From positions 5,208,001 through 5,272,000 of the forward strand of contig NZ_AP024646.1 of NCBI RefSeq assembly GCF_019977235.1: a DNA stretch of 64,000 bases. Direction: 5' to 3'. Shown piece after piece: positions 7,690 through 16,195 of this stretch. The notes under the pieces are model-generated. The model saw nothing but the letters and a program-made list of their open reading frames with translations, was not told the origin of the DNA and did no database searches. The first letter of the stretch is position 1. Every line of letters starts with the position of its first letter. The stretch is from Arthrobacter sp. StoSoilB5. GTDB taxonomy: Bacteria; Actinomycetota; Actinomycetes; Actinomycetales; Micrococcaceae. Position numbers and translations under genes: made by a program.

Positions 7690-8532
7690 ATGTTCCATCA
7701 CCGACTGGGCTGTTCTTCCATCAGCTTCCGCCACCACGATTTGGAGACGGCCCTGAAAACAATGGGTGGCCTCGGCTTCGAAGAAATCGACCTTGGCGCG
7801 TTGCCCGGCGTTTGCGACCATGTGCCCTACGTACTGGACGCCGAGGCAGTGGGGGCGGTTGCCGCCGTCGTAAATTACTCGGGCCTGCGCGTCCGCTCGG
7901 TAAACGGCGATGTTGGGGACCTGAACGCAACGCTCGACGCCGGTGCGCAGGAAGCGCGCGATCGGCACCTTGAGATGCTGCTCGCCTTGGCGGCCAAGAC
8001 GGGTGCGAACGCTCTGGTCCTGCCGTGCGGCGCGATCGACCATGACCCCGTGAAGAGCTTGGAAGAGGACATCGACGCTGTGGCAGCTCAATTGATCCAG
8101 GCGTCTGCTCGCGCCAAAGAGGTCGGCGTCGAGCTGTGGACCGAATCCCTGCACTACTACCGGCTGTGCTGGAACACGGAACGCGCGCAACTGCTCGCAG
8201 ACCGCCTGGCCGGTTCGGACGTCGGAATCGTCATGGACTTCAGCCACATTGTGGCCTCTGGAGGCGACCCCGTGGACTTCGTTGATCGCTTCTCCGCCAG
8301 CATCAAACACGTCCACCTACGCGACGCCGTTTCGGCCACAGAAAACGAGCCGGGGAACATCAACCTCAGCATCGGCAATGGCAAGGCCGACTTCGCTGCC
8401 GGACTCGCAGCCCTGCGGGAAGTTGGCTACACCGGTCACTTCTCCCTGGAGCTCGAAACCCGGGACGTCACCCACGATGAACGCCCGGCAGGCGCAGCCA
8501 AGGCGGCCAGTTACATCACAGACCTCATCTGA
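7690..8532 (+). CDS. Sugar isomerase/epimerase of the xylose isomerase-like TIM-barrel family
   Basis: The 280-residue protein fits the AP-endonuclease-2-like TIM barrel. Candidate metal ligands are seen in ELWTES, VMDFSHIVAS, KHVHLRD and FSLELE. Such enzymes interconvert aldoses and ketoses or epimerise at C3; relatives include hydroxypyruvate isomerase, OtnI and D-apiose isomerase. It is the first gene of the rightward operon, 67 bp after operator C. Position and family suggest it makes the ketose that the downstream kinase phosphorylates. An epimerase role is the alternative. Confidence 0.75.
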   Translation: MFHHRLGCSSISFRHHDLETALKTMGGLGFEEIDLGALPGVCDHVPYVLDAEAVGAVAAVVNYSGLRVRSVNGDVGDLNATLDAGAQEARDRHLEMLLALAAKTGANALVLPCGAIDHDPVKSLEEDIDAVAAQLIQASARAKEVGVELWTESLHYYRLCWNTERAQLLADRLAGSDVGIVMDFSHIVASGGDPVDFVDRFSASIKHVHLRDAVSATENEPGNINLSIGNGKADFAAGLAALREVGYTGHFSLELETRDVTHDERPAGAAKAASYITDLI

Positions 8533-8564
8533 ACTTTTCCAACAACCACCATTCAAGGAGCACC

Positions 8565-9338
8565 ATGACCAACATCCAGCGCACCGCCGTCCTCACCGGA
8601 GCTACCTCCGATCGCGGCATCGGCCTGACCACCGCCCGCCGCTATGCCAACCAGGGCTGGGGCATTGCCATTCTGGACCTCGACGGCGAGAAGTCCGCCA
8701 AGGTTGCTGCCGAAATTGCCAACGAGTTCAACGTCCCTGCATTCGGCTACGAAATCGACGTTGCCAACGAAGCTTCCGTCACCGCAGCCCAGGCCGCCGT
8801 GGCCGCGGAAGTTGCCGCCGGAAACCTCCCGCCCGTCGGCGCCCTGGCCAACATCGCCGGCATTACGTCCCCCGTTCCTTTCCTGGAAACCACCCTTGAG
8901 CTGTGGCACAAGGTCATGGACGTCAACGCGACCGGCACTTACCTGGTCACCAAGGCCTTCCTTCCGGACATGATCGCCAACGGCTGGGGCCGCATCGTCA
9001 ACATGTCCTCGGTCTCCGCACAGCGCGGCGGCGGCGTGTTCGGCAAGGTCCCCTACTCCGCAGCAAAGGCCGCCATCCTCGGCTTCACCAAGGCACTCGC
9101 CCGGGAAATCGGCGATACCGGCGTGACCGTCAATGCCATCACCCCCGGCGCCGTGGACACCAACATCCGCGTCGGCAGCACCGAAGAACAGGAAGCCGCC
9201 ATCAACGCAGGCATCCCCTTGGGCCGCAACGCCACCACCGAGGAAGTTGCCGCCGTCATCACGTTCCTCTCCTCCGAGGACTCCGCATACCTGACCGGCA
9301 CCACCATCGACATCAACGGCGGCAGCCACATCCACTAA
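8565..9338 (+). CDS. Short-chain dehydrogenase/reductase (SDR)
   Basis: The 257-residue classical SDR has the TGATSDRGIG cofactor loop near the N terminus, NIAG, a serine in SSVSAQ and the catalytic YSAAK (Tyr164, Lys168). The Asp at the end of beta-2 (ILDLDGEK) indicates NAD preference. In the operon it probably oxidises a polyol to a ketose or the reverse. SDR polyol dehydrogenases serve D-threitol catabolism in mycobacteria, but substrate cannot be assigned from the motif alone. It follows the isomerase by 32 nt with an AAGGAG site just upstream. Confidence 0.8.
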   Translation: MTNIQRTAVLTGATSDRGIGLTTARRYANQGWGIAILDLDGEKSAKVAAEIANEFNVPAFGYEIDVANEASVTAAQAAVAAEVAAGNLPPVGALANIAGITSPVPFLETTLELWHKVMDVNATGTYLVTKAFLPDMIANGWGRIVNMSSVSAQRGGGVFGKVPYSAAKAAILGFTKALAREIGDTGVTVNAITPGAVDTNIRVGSTEEQEAAINAGIPLGRNATTEEVAAVITFLSSEDSAYLTGTTIDINGGSHIH

Positions 9339-9371
9339 TTCGAGCTGCTCGAAGGAAACCCAGGACCCACT

Positions 9372-11123
9372 ATGACCAGAATCTTCAACGATCCCGCCGA
9401 CTTCGCTGACGAAGCCCTCGCCGGTTTCTGTGACGCCCACTCGGACCTTGTCCGCCAGGTAGAAGGCGGCGCAGTCCGCCGCAGCCGCCCGGCAACTCCG
9501 AAGGTCGCCGTCATCACCGGCGGCGGCTCCGGACACTACCCGGCCTTCGCAGGCATCATCGGACCGGGCTTCGCTGACGGTGCCGTGGTGGGCAACATCT
9601 TCACTTCGCCCTCCACCCAGCAGGCCTACTCCGTGGCCAAGGCTGCCGACTCCGGCGCCGGCGTCGTCCTCACGTACGGCAACTACGCCGGCGACGTCAT
9701 GAACTTCGGCATGGCCACCGAACGCTTGAACGCCGAGGGTATCCCGGCAGAAAACGTGCTGGTCACGGACGACATCGCCAGCGCAGCCCCGCACGAGGCC
9801 GAGAAGCGTCGCGGGATTGCCGGGGACTTCGTGGTCTTCAAAGTCATGGGTGCAGCGGCCGAGGCCGGGCTCGACCTCGCCTCGGTGGTCCGTGTGGGAC
9901 GCAAGGCCAACAGCCTTACCAAGACCATCGGCACGGCATTCAGTGGTTGTACCTTCCCGGGGGCCGATCAGCCGTTGTTCCGTCTTCCCGAGGGGCAGAT
10001 GGGCCTGGGCCTGGGTATCCACGGCGAGCCTGGACTGTTCGATACCGAGCTGCCGTCCGCCGTCGAGCTTGGCCAGGAACTCGTCCGACGCGTGCTGGCT
10101 GAGACGCCGGAGTCCGGTTCAACGCGGCTGGCCGTGATCCTCAACGGTTTGGGTTCCACCAAGCACGAAGAACTCTTTGTCCTGTGGCGCACGGTGGCTC
10201 CCCTCCTCCGCGAGGCCGGCTACACGCTTGTCATGCCGGAGGTTGGCGAGCTGGTGACCAGCCTGGACATGGCCGGCGTTTCGCTGACGCTCACATGGCT
10301 GGATGACGAGCTTGAGCAGTACTGGACCGCTCCCGCGCTGACGCCGGCGTACCGTCGTGGGGCTGTTGGCTTCGAGGTTGCTTCGGCCAAAGACTCTGGG
10401 GTCGACGCTTCTGCCGCTGCCGCTGTTGACTACTCCGCCACAAGCGAATCGCGCGAATATGCTGCGCAATGCCTCTCCGCCCTGGACGCTACTGCCGACC
10501 TGTTGCGGGACTCCGAAGCAAAACTGGGCGACATGGACGCAATCGCCGGCGACGGCGACCACGGCCGCGGCATGGTCCGCGGATCCGCGGCAGCCCTCGC
10601 CGCGGCATCTGTTGCGTCCGAACGCGGCGCCGGAGCCGGCTCCGTGTTGATCGCCGCCGGTGACGCCTGGGCCGATAAGGCCGGCGGTACGTCGGGCGTC
10701 CTGTGGGGCGCCGGACTGCGCGCCTTTGGCGAGCGGCTGGGAGACGCAGAAACCCCGACGCCGGTGGTCCTCGCCGAGTCTATTCGCGCCTTCGCGGACC
10801 GCATCACCAGCCTTGGCAAGGCCGAGATCGGTGACAAGACAATGGTGGACGCGCTGCTGCCGTTCGCTTCCTCGCTTGAGGCCCTTATCTCTGCTGGCAC
10901 TGCGCCCGAGGATGCTTGGTCCGCTGCCGCGGCCGACGCTGCCAAGGCCGCTGCAGCCACCGCGGAACTTCGTCCCCTCAAGGGCCGAGCGAGGCCGCTG
11001 GCCGAGAAGAGCATCGGTACGCCGGATCCCGGGGCGACGTCGCTCGCCATGGTGTTTGCCGCCGTCGGGCCGCATTTCGCCGCAGTTCCTGTCACGGCAA
11101 GCAACTTCGCAACGAGCAACTAG
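9372..11123 (+). CDS. Two-domain dihydroxyacetone/erythrulose-type kinase (DhaK-DhaL fusion)
   Basis: The 583-residue ATP-dependent enzyme has a DhaK domain (about 1-330) with the GGGSGHYPAFAGIIG loop and His217 (GLGIHGEPG), the residue that binds ketose substrates covalently. A linker leads to a DhaL domain (about 365-570) with the DMDAIAGDGDHGRGM Mg-ATP motif. Single-chain kinases of this type phosphorylate dihydroxyacetone, and close relatives LerK and DerK phosphorylate L- and D-erythrulose. With an RpiB-like isomerase next in the operon, a tetrulose substrate is plausible. The gap to the SDR is 33 nt. Confidence 0.85.
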   Translation: MTRIFNDPADFADEALAGFCDAHSDLVRQVEGGAVRRSRPATPKVAVITGGGSGHYPAFAGIIGPGFADGAVVGNIFTSPSTQQAYSVAKAADSGAGVVLTYGNYAGDVMNFGMATERLNAEGIPAENVLVTDDIASAAPHEAEKRRGIAGDFVVFKVMGAAAEAGLDLASVVRVGRKANSLTKTIGTAFSGCTFPGADQPLFRLPEGQMGLGLGIHGEPGLFDTELPSAVELGQELVRRVLAETPESGSTRLAVILNGLGSTKHEELFVLWRTVAPLLREAGYTLVMPEVGELVTSLDMAGVSLTLTWLDDELEQYWTAPALTPAYRRGAVGFEVASAKDSGVDASAAAAVDYSATSESREYAAQCLSALDATADLLRDSEAKLGDMDAIAGDGDHGRGMVRGSAAALAAASVASERGAGAGSVLIAAGDAWADKAGGTSGVLWGAGLRAFGERLGDAETPTPVVLAESIRAFADRITSLGKAEIGDKTMVDALLPFASSLEALISAGTAPEDAWSAAAADAAKAAAATAELRPLKGRARPLAEKSIGTPDPGATSLAMVFAAVGPHFAAVPVTASNFATSN

Positions 11124-11132
11124 GAGGATCAC

Positions 11133-11591
11133 ATGCGTATCATTGTGGGCGCCGACGAAGCAGGCGTTGATTACAAAGACCAGATCCTGGCCGACCTCTC
11201 AGCGGACTCGCGGATCACCGAAGTGATTGACATCGGCGTGAACCGCGCGGACGAGGACTTCACCAAGCCCTACCCGTATGTGGGAATTGCAGCCGGTGAA
11301 ATGATCCGCGAGGGCAAAGCCGATCGGGCCATCCTGTTCTGCGGGACTGGGATCGGCGTGGCCATCGCGGCAAACAAGGTTCCGGGCATCCGGGCTACAG
11401 CTGCACACGATTCCTTCTCCGTGGAGCGATCCATTCTGTCCAACGACTGCCAGGTCCTCACCATGGGCCAGCGCGTTGTGGGCGTGGAGCTGGCCCGCCG
11501 GCTAGCCAAGGAATGGATCGGCTACGCGTTCGACCCCGAATCCGGCTCGGCCGCGAAGGTCAAGGTGCTCAGCGACTTCGAGGGCTGCTAG
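11133..11591 (+). CDS. RpiB/LacAB-family sugar-phosphate isomerase, possibly a tetrulose-4-phosphate isomerase
   Basis: The 152-residue protein has the RpiB fold signature FCGTGIGVAIAANK with catalytic Cys70, and the start follows a TAGGAGGATCAC ribosome site. Ordinary RpiB opens with a GADHAG or SDHAG motif; here it is GADEAG, so the usual His is Glu. Loss of that His is also seen in tetrose-phosphate isomerases of the EryI type, which have GDSAG. With the erythrulose-type kinase this suggests conversion of a ketotetrose phosphate to D-erythrose 4-phosphate. A ribose/allose phosphate role remains possible. Confidence 0.75.
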   Translation: MRIIVGADEAGVDYKDQILADLSADSRITEVIDIGVNRADEDFTKPYPYVGIAAGEMIREGKADRAILFCGTGIGVAIAANKVPGIRATAAHDSFSVERSILSNDCQVLTMGQRVVGVELARRLAKEWIGYAFDPESGSAAKVKVLSDFEGC

Positions 11592-11628
11592 GCCTTCGGG
11601 GCGCTCCTGCCTCGCGATAAACTGGACC

Positions 11629-12456
11629 ATGACCGGTGCCCGTGCCCGTCTGCTGGCTTGGTCCTTCGCCCTGGCCGTCCTCCTTTCAGGCTGTTCGTCC
11701 GCGACCGGCGTGGACGAGGCCGCCTCCAACCAGCCGCAACCAGTCGAGTCCGCGCATCCAGTGGCCGGGGAAGTCGCCCTCGCCACTCAAGCACCCCCGC
11801 AGGCTGCCCCCAGCCCAACTTCGGTGCCGGTACCAGTCCCGGCACCGGTGGGAACGCCTCAGCCGTACTCCCTTAACCTCTACCAAGAGGGCGACTTCGT
11901 ACCGCAGTACACGTTCGACTGGTGCGTCGCGGCGAGCATACAGATGACGCACAACCTCATCGATGACACGGGCGGCGGTACCTGGGCCGGCCGCGCCCAG
12001 CAGAGCGAACTGTGGGAAATGGCGCGAATGAGGTCCTCCGATTCATTCAACGGCGCCAACCCCTTCGGTTGGGCAGCGGTGCTGACCGCCGTTGGGATGG
12101 GTCCCTACGAAGTTGTCAGCATCGCCGACTACGAGGATGCCCTGCAGGCTGCGGCGCGCGCCATGGCCAGTACGGGCCGCCCCGTTGGGCTGGTCATGTG
12201 GAGTGGCCGCCACGCCTGGGTAATGAGCGGATTCGAGTCACTCGGCGATCCTGCCCAATTCCCGGAAATCCCGGTTACCGGAGTACGCGTCCTGGATCCG
12301 CTGTACCCCTATGGGAGTGGGCAATGGGGGCCATCACCTGCCCCCAACAGCCTGCTGACCCCGGATCAGCTGGCGACACAATTCGTGGTCCGGGAGCCGC
12401 GACGCTGGAGCAGCGCGCTCCCCACCGGGTACCTGATGGTGCTTCCCCGGCGCTAA
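11629..12456 (+). CDS. Secreted lipoprotein with a C39-like cysteine peptidase domain
   Basis: The 275-residue protein has a signal peptide with lipobox LLSGC (Cys22), a Pro/Ala-rich stalk (50-80) and a papain-like domain. The expected triad is visible: Cys99 in FDWCVAASIQM, His195 in SGRHAWVMSGF and Asp223 in VLDPLYP. It should sit on the outer face of the membrane. C39-like proteins cleave peptides or are inactive relatives; no substrate is evident. It starts 37 nt after rpiB in the same direction, but content suggests a separate function. Confidence 0.65.
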   Translation: MTGARARLLAWSFALAVLLSGCSSATGVDEAASNQPQPVESAHPVAGEVALATQAPPQAAPSPTSVPVPVPAPVGTPQPYSLNLYQEGDFVPQYTFDWCVAASIQMTHNLIDDTGGGTWAGRAQQSELWEMARMRSSDSFNGANPFGWAAVLTAVGMGPYEVVSIADYEDALQAAARAMASTGRPVGLVMWSGRHAWVMSGFESLGDPAQFPEIPVTGVRVLDPLYPYGSGQWGPSPAPNSLLTPDQLATQFVVREPRRWSSALPTGYLMVLPRR

Positions 12457-12500
12457 CCGGTCGCCGTGCCCTGCTCATAGCACGGCCCGGCGGGATCGGT

Positions 12501-13124
12501 TTATGAGCCGCCTGGGAGTCCGCTAGCGACCGCATGGGACAACAAGGCCCTCGCTGTCCACCGCATCGAGGCCACTGCGTCCTCACGGCTAAGGCCCCCA
12601 ACATCGGTCAGCCAGACCAGGGACTCGATGCCTATGGCACTTCGGATGGCCAGTACCAGCTGATGAAGGTCCTGATCTGTCATTGTCTTTTGCATTGGGG
12701 CAAGCGCTTCGGTGATCCAAGCTATGGCCCTGCCCTGCCGGAGCGGAAGGCTACGGCCTTCACCGATTGTCTCTTCAAGGGAAAGCCGAAGCATGGTTCG
12801 TTGCTGTGCTTCCGTCTCAATAATGATCTTGAGGAACTCGACCACTACGGCGTCCAGCCGCTCCGCCACGCCCTCTGGCGGCGATTCCGGAAGGAGGGAT
12901 GTTCGCGCGGTCTCAGGATGGGCGGCGGCCAGTAGCTCCCTCTGCCCGGAGAAATACCTGTAGGCAGTACTCCGCGGGATCCCTGCCGCTTGGGCGGCTT
13001 CATCCACTGTGGGAGAGACGCCGGACGCGATCAGGGAACGTGCTGCCCCAAGGAGGGTATCCAGCGTACGGCGCTTTTGACCGGTCCGACCAACGTCAAC
13101 GTAGGCTCTTGACATACCACTCAT
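12501..13124 (-). CDS. TetR-family transcriptional regulator
   Basis: The 207-residue protein has a TetR DNA-binding domain (about 15-65, PTVDEAAQAAGIPRSTAYRYFSGQRELL) and a divergent C-terminal ligand domain. It is divergent from the cupin gene with a 67-bp shared promoter containing a clean palindrome at 13140-13161, so the cupin gene and itself are the obvious targets. The effector is unknown. Confidence 0.85.
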   Translation of the reverse strand: MSGMSRAYVDVGRTGQKRRTLDTLLGAARSLIASGVSPTVDEAAQAAGIPRSTAYRYFSGQRELLAAAHPETARTSLLPESPPEGVAERLDAVVVEFLKIIIETEAQQRTMLRLSLEETIGEGRSLPLRQGRAIAWITEALAPMQKTMTDQDLHQLVLAIRSAIGIESLVWLTDVGGLSREDAVASMRWTARALLSHAVASGLPGGS

Positions 13125-13139
13125 GGTACATGAGTCTTG

Positions 13140-13161
13140 TTATGAGACATACGTCTCATAA
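13140..13161. promoter_or_regulatory. Predicted TetR operator between tetR and cupin genes
   Basis: TTATGAGAC (13140-13148) and GTCTCATAA (13153-13161) are perfect inverted arms separated by ATAC. A second inverted element TACCA-CTCA-TGGTA lies at about 13115-13128, overlapping the regulator start codon. Both are in the divergent intergenic region. Confidence 0.7.
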
Positions 13162-13191
13162 GTCTTCCTACCACGCATCGAGGCGAGCATC

Positions 13192-13698
13192 ATGGAGACG
13201 ACGAAAGCGGCATCAGCAATCATCCGGCAGCCAGGCGAAGGCGCGAGGCGCTGGTTCTTCGGCGGCGGGGTGCACACATGGAAGGCGACGGGAGACGAGA
13301 CGGCAGGCGCGTTCCTCCTGTTTGAAGACGAGATGTCCCTCAACAAAGTCACACCCATGCATACCCATCCCGATTCCGACGAGACCATGTACATATTGGC
13401 CGGAGAGATCCTGATGAACATGGACGGTGAGGAGCATCGCGTCGCCGCGGGCGGAGTGACCATCGCACCGCGCGGCGTCCCCCACGCCTTCAAAGTTCTT
13501 CAGGACGGAACCCGCGTTTTATGCCTCCACACGCCAGGCAGCACGCAGGCCTTTTACGACGGCGCAAGCGAACCTCTCGGCACCAACGGCGAGGCTCAGG
13601 CGGTGGATTTTGACCGCATCAGGGAATCAGGACGTGTGAATGGCGGCATCGAAATCGTGGGCCCTCCCCCATTCCCGCAGGCCGGGCCCCGCGGCTGA
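13192..13698 (+). CDS. Cupin-domain protein
   Basis: The 168-residue single-domain cupin has metal ligands His57, His59, Glu64 (MHTHPDSDETMY) and His98 (GVPHAF), the usual 3-His/1-Glu set. Single cupins include small-molecule dioxygenases, isomerases and quercetinase-like enzymes. The TetR pairing suggests a response to a small, perhaps aromatic or flavonoid, compound, which is inference. It ends 2 nt before the convergent dnaB stop. Confidence 0.8.
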   Translation: METTKAASAIIRQPGEGARRWFFGGGVHTWKATGDETAGAFLLFEDEMSLNKVTPMHTHPDSDETMYILAGEILMNMDGEEHRVAAGGVTIAPRGVPHAFKVLQDGTRVLCLHTPGSTQAFYDGASEPLGTNGEAQAVDFDRIRESGRVNGGIEIVGPPPFPQAGPRG

Positions 13699-13700
13699 AT

Positions 13701-15086
13701 CTAGAACCCGCCCCCACCGCCGGCATCGCCAGCCATGTTGGCGAAACGCGAGTAGTGGCCTTGGAACGCCACGACGATGTCTTTGGTGGGGCCGTTACGG
13801 TGCTTGGCGATGAGGATGTCGGCCTCGCCAGCACGTGGCGATTCTTTGTCGTAGACGTCTTCTCGGTGGAGCAGGATGACCATGTCGGCATCCTGCTCGA
13901 TGGAACCGGATTCACGGAGGTCGGACACCATGGGTCGTTTGTCCTGACGCTGTTCGGAACCACGGTTCAGCTGCGACAGCGCAATGACGGGAACCTGAAG
14001 TTCCTTGGCGAGCAGCTTGAGGGCACGCGAGAACTCGGAGACTTCCTGCTGGCGGGACTCCACTTTCTTGCCCGAGCTCATCAGCTGGAGGTAGTCGAGG
14101 ATCACGAGCTTGAGGTCATGCTGCTGCTTCAGTCGGCGGCACTTTGCCCTGATTTCCATGAGCGACATATTGGGGCTGTCGTCAATGAAGAGCGGGGCGT
14201 CGTTCATGCGGCCCATGGTGGTGGCGATCTTGGACCACTGCTCGTCCTTGATAGTGCCCTTGCGAAGGTCCTGCAGCCCGATGGTGGCTTCGGCTGAGAG
14301 CAGACGCATCGCGATCTCGTTCCGGCCCATTTCGAGGGAGAACATGACTGTGGCCAGGTTGTTCTTGATTGCGGCGGAGCGGGCGAAGTCCAACGCGAAC
14401 GTGGACTTACCGACCGCAGGACGGGCGGCGATAACGATCATCTGCCCCGGGTGGAGGCCGTGGGTCAGTTCGTCTAGCTCGTAGAAACCGGTGGGAACGC
14501 CAACCATGCCTTCGCCGCGATGGCCGGAAGCCTCGATCTCGTCCACAGTGGACTCCATGACGTCCTTCAACGCCACGTAGTCTTCGGCAGTGCGCTTTTC
14601 AGCAACCGCGTAGACCTCGGCCTGTGCCTGGTTGACGAGGTCTTCCACTTCGCCATCCTGGCCGTAGCCCATCTGGACAATCTTGGTGCCGGCGTTCACG
14701 AGTCGGCGCAAGACTGCGCGCTCTGCGACGATCTCGGCGTAATAGCCTGCGTTGGCGGCCGTGGGAACGGTTTGGATGAGCTCGTGCAGGTAGGCCGGTC
14801 CGCCGATCCTGTTGATCTCTCCGCGCTTGGTCAGCTCATCGGAGACCGTAACGGCGTCGGCAGGTTCGCCGCGACCGTAGAGGTCAATGATCGACTCGTA
14901 AATGGTCTCGTGGGCGGGACGGTAGAAGTCGTGGCCACGGACGATTTCGACGACGTCGGCGATTGCGTCCTTGGACAACATCATGCCGCCAAGGACTGAC
15001 TGCTCGGCGGGGATGTCCTGCGGAGGTTTCCGGCTCGAGTCCGAAGAGCGTGCGCCCTCGATTGAGTCCAAGTGCGTAACTGACAA
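13701..15086 (-). CDS. dnaB: Replicative DNA helicase DnaB
   Basis: The 461-residue protein has the N-terminal domain starting PPQDIPAEQSVLGGMMLSKDAI, then the RecA-like core with Walker A ARPAVGKST (Lys227), Walker B VILDYLQLM and the arginine-finger region. Length is normal and no intein is present. DnaB is the hexameric helicase that unwinds DNA at the replication fork. In many bacteria it directly follows rplI; here rplI is 15 kb away on the same strand. The 626 bp upstream of dnaB are rich in DnaA boxes. Confidence 0.97.
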   Translation of the reverse strand: MSVTHLDSIEGARSSDSSRKPPQDIPAEQSVLGGMMLSKDAIADVVEIVRGHDFYRPAHETIYESIIDLYGRGEPADAVTVSDELTKRGEINRIGGPAYLHELIQTVPTAANAGYYAEIVAERAVLRRLVNAGTKIVQMGYGQDGEVEDLVNQAQAEVYAVAEKRTAEDYVALKDVMESTVDEIEASGHRGEGMVGVPTGFYELDELTHGLHPGQMIVIAARPAVGKSTFALDFARSAAIKNNLATVMFSLEMGRNEIAMRLLSAEATIGLQDLRKGTIKDEQWSKIATTMGRMNDAPLFIDDSPNMSLMEIRAKCRRLKQQHDLKLVILDYLQLMSSGKKVESRQQEVSEFSRALKLLAKELQVPVIALSQLNRGSEQRQDKRPMVSDLRESGSIEQDADMVILLHREDVYDKESPRAGEADILIAKHRNGPTKDIVVAFQGHYSRFANMAGDAGGGGGF

Positions 15087-15711
15087 AGCCGTCCTCCATT
15101 TGTGTACCGCTGCAGAGAGTTAGTCCCTCAGTGGTGCGTAAAGCGCAGGTGTACCTGGGATGGATTGCCCGAGCCTCCGGACCAGCCGAGTGCTCCTGTT
15201 ATATCCATAGAGGTCCGACAATTTTCGGCTTTCCCCAATTTCCACAACTTATCCACAGAAGTCTCCCCAAGCATGTTTGCGCGCGGCTGCTTAGAGGTCA
15301 CTGAGAGGGCAATTTCCATACTGAAACAGGTACCCGAGCCACGTTAGCGGTGCGCGGTCCGGGTGCAAAGTCCACTGTCAAGCGCACATGTGGATAACCT
15401 GTGGAATACCGCCCCCACGTTGTGCACAGTCTGTGCGTTACCCTGTGGATAGAGAATTTCTTTTTGCGGCAACTAGGCTCTGACCTGCGGAAACGTTCAT
15501 CACAGCCTGTGGAGCAAAGAAAGTTTTGGGGAAAAATCATCCACAGAACCAGCTGGTCCGGATGGTCGTCCGAGCTCAAAATCCATGCTAAACATGCCGT
15601 AAATGTGATGCATCTTACAAAGAGGGCCTTAATTTGACACTGTCCTCTCAGAAGTCTATGCCGGGAATGGAATGTGCTGTGGATAACCAAGTTCTGGCAT
15701 AAGCTCTAAGC
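15087..15711. other. Gene-free 625-bp region upstream of dnaB with a DnaA-box cluster
   Basis: No convincing gene lies here. Consensus DnaA boxes (TTATCCACA) are found at 15249-15257 on the plus strand and at 15389-15397 and 15678-15686 on the minus strand. One-mismatch boxes are at 15444-15452 (TGTGGATAG) and 15537-15545 (TCATCCACA), and a weaker one at 15400-15408. The stretch is also less GC-rich than its surroundings. It must contain the dnaB promoter (reading left) and the promoter of the gene at 15712 (reading right). Confidence 0.8.
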
Positions 15712-16188
15712 ATGGGGATGAACTTTGGTGACGTGCTGATGATTGCCCTTCCGCTAATTGTCCTCCTGGGCCTGCTGTGGGCGCTTTCAGCGGCCTTCAA
15801 ACCGCGCGACACAGGCCTTTCGGATGCCGAGCGCTATCAACACGAGCTTGCGGCTCGCTCCGCAGCGCACCAAGCTTCCCAAGTCCAGGCGGCCCTTGCT
15901 GCCCGCGCCAAAATCGAGGCTTCCACCAAGCCAAGCCAGAACGAGGCCCAGCACACCCAGCAGACGGAACAAAGCCGGGCTGCTCATCAGGCTCAAGCTG
16001 CCAGGACGGCCGGCGCTCAAACCGGGCACCAGCCAGCGGTGCTTCCCAATGGCCAACTCAATCCCCAGCTCGCCTTCGACTTGCAGAACCTGGTCCGCAG
16101 CGGGCGCAAGATCGAGGCCATCAAAGTCTTCCGCCAGGCCACCCATTCAGACTTACTCACCGCTAAGAACTATGTAGATCGGCTCTGA
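15712..16188 (+). CDS. Membrane-anchored protein with a ribosomal L7/L12 C-terminal-like domain
   Basis: The 158-residue protein has one N-terminal membrane helix (about 5-27), a Gln/Ala-rich, probably helical middle (45-110), and a C-terminal segment RKIEAIKVFRQATHSDLLTAKNYVDRL. That segment closely follows the L7/L12 pattern KKIxVIKxVREATGLGLKEAKDLVD. It would face the cytosol. Function is unknown. A similar gene follows 7 nt later, so the two form an operon. An alternative ATG lies 6 nt downstream of the chosen start. Confidence 0.7.
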   Translation: MGMNFGDVLMIALPLIVLLGLLWALSAAFKPRDTGLSDAERYQHELAARSAAHQASQVQAALAARAKIEASTKPSQNEAQHTQQTEQSRAAHQAQAARTAGAQTGHQPAVLPNGQLNPQLAFDLQNLVRSGRKIEAIKVFRQATHSDLLTAKNYVDRL

Positions 16189-16195
16189 CAACGCC

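Noticed and set aside
8553..10022. 489-codon frame on the minus strand
   Set aside because: It is exactly antisense to the SDR and kinase genes, glycine/aspartate-rich, and matches no family; it is a codon-bias shadow.
12463..12486. Terminator after the C39-like gene
   Set aside because: Only a 7-bp stem with a 10-nt loop and no T-tract.
15249..15686. Call as the chromosomal oriC
   Set aside because: dnaA and dnaN are absent nearby and no AT-rich unwinding element is evident; DnaA-box cluster is the limit of what the sequence shows.
15298..15690. 130-codon minus-strand frame upstream of dnaB
   Set aside because: Crosses the DnaA boxes, low-quality composition (many Cys and His), no ribosome site.
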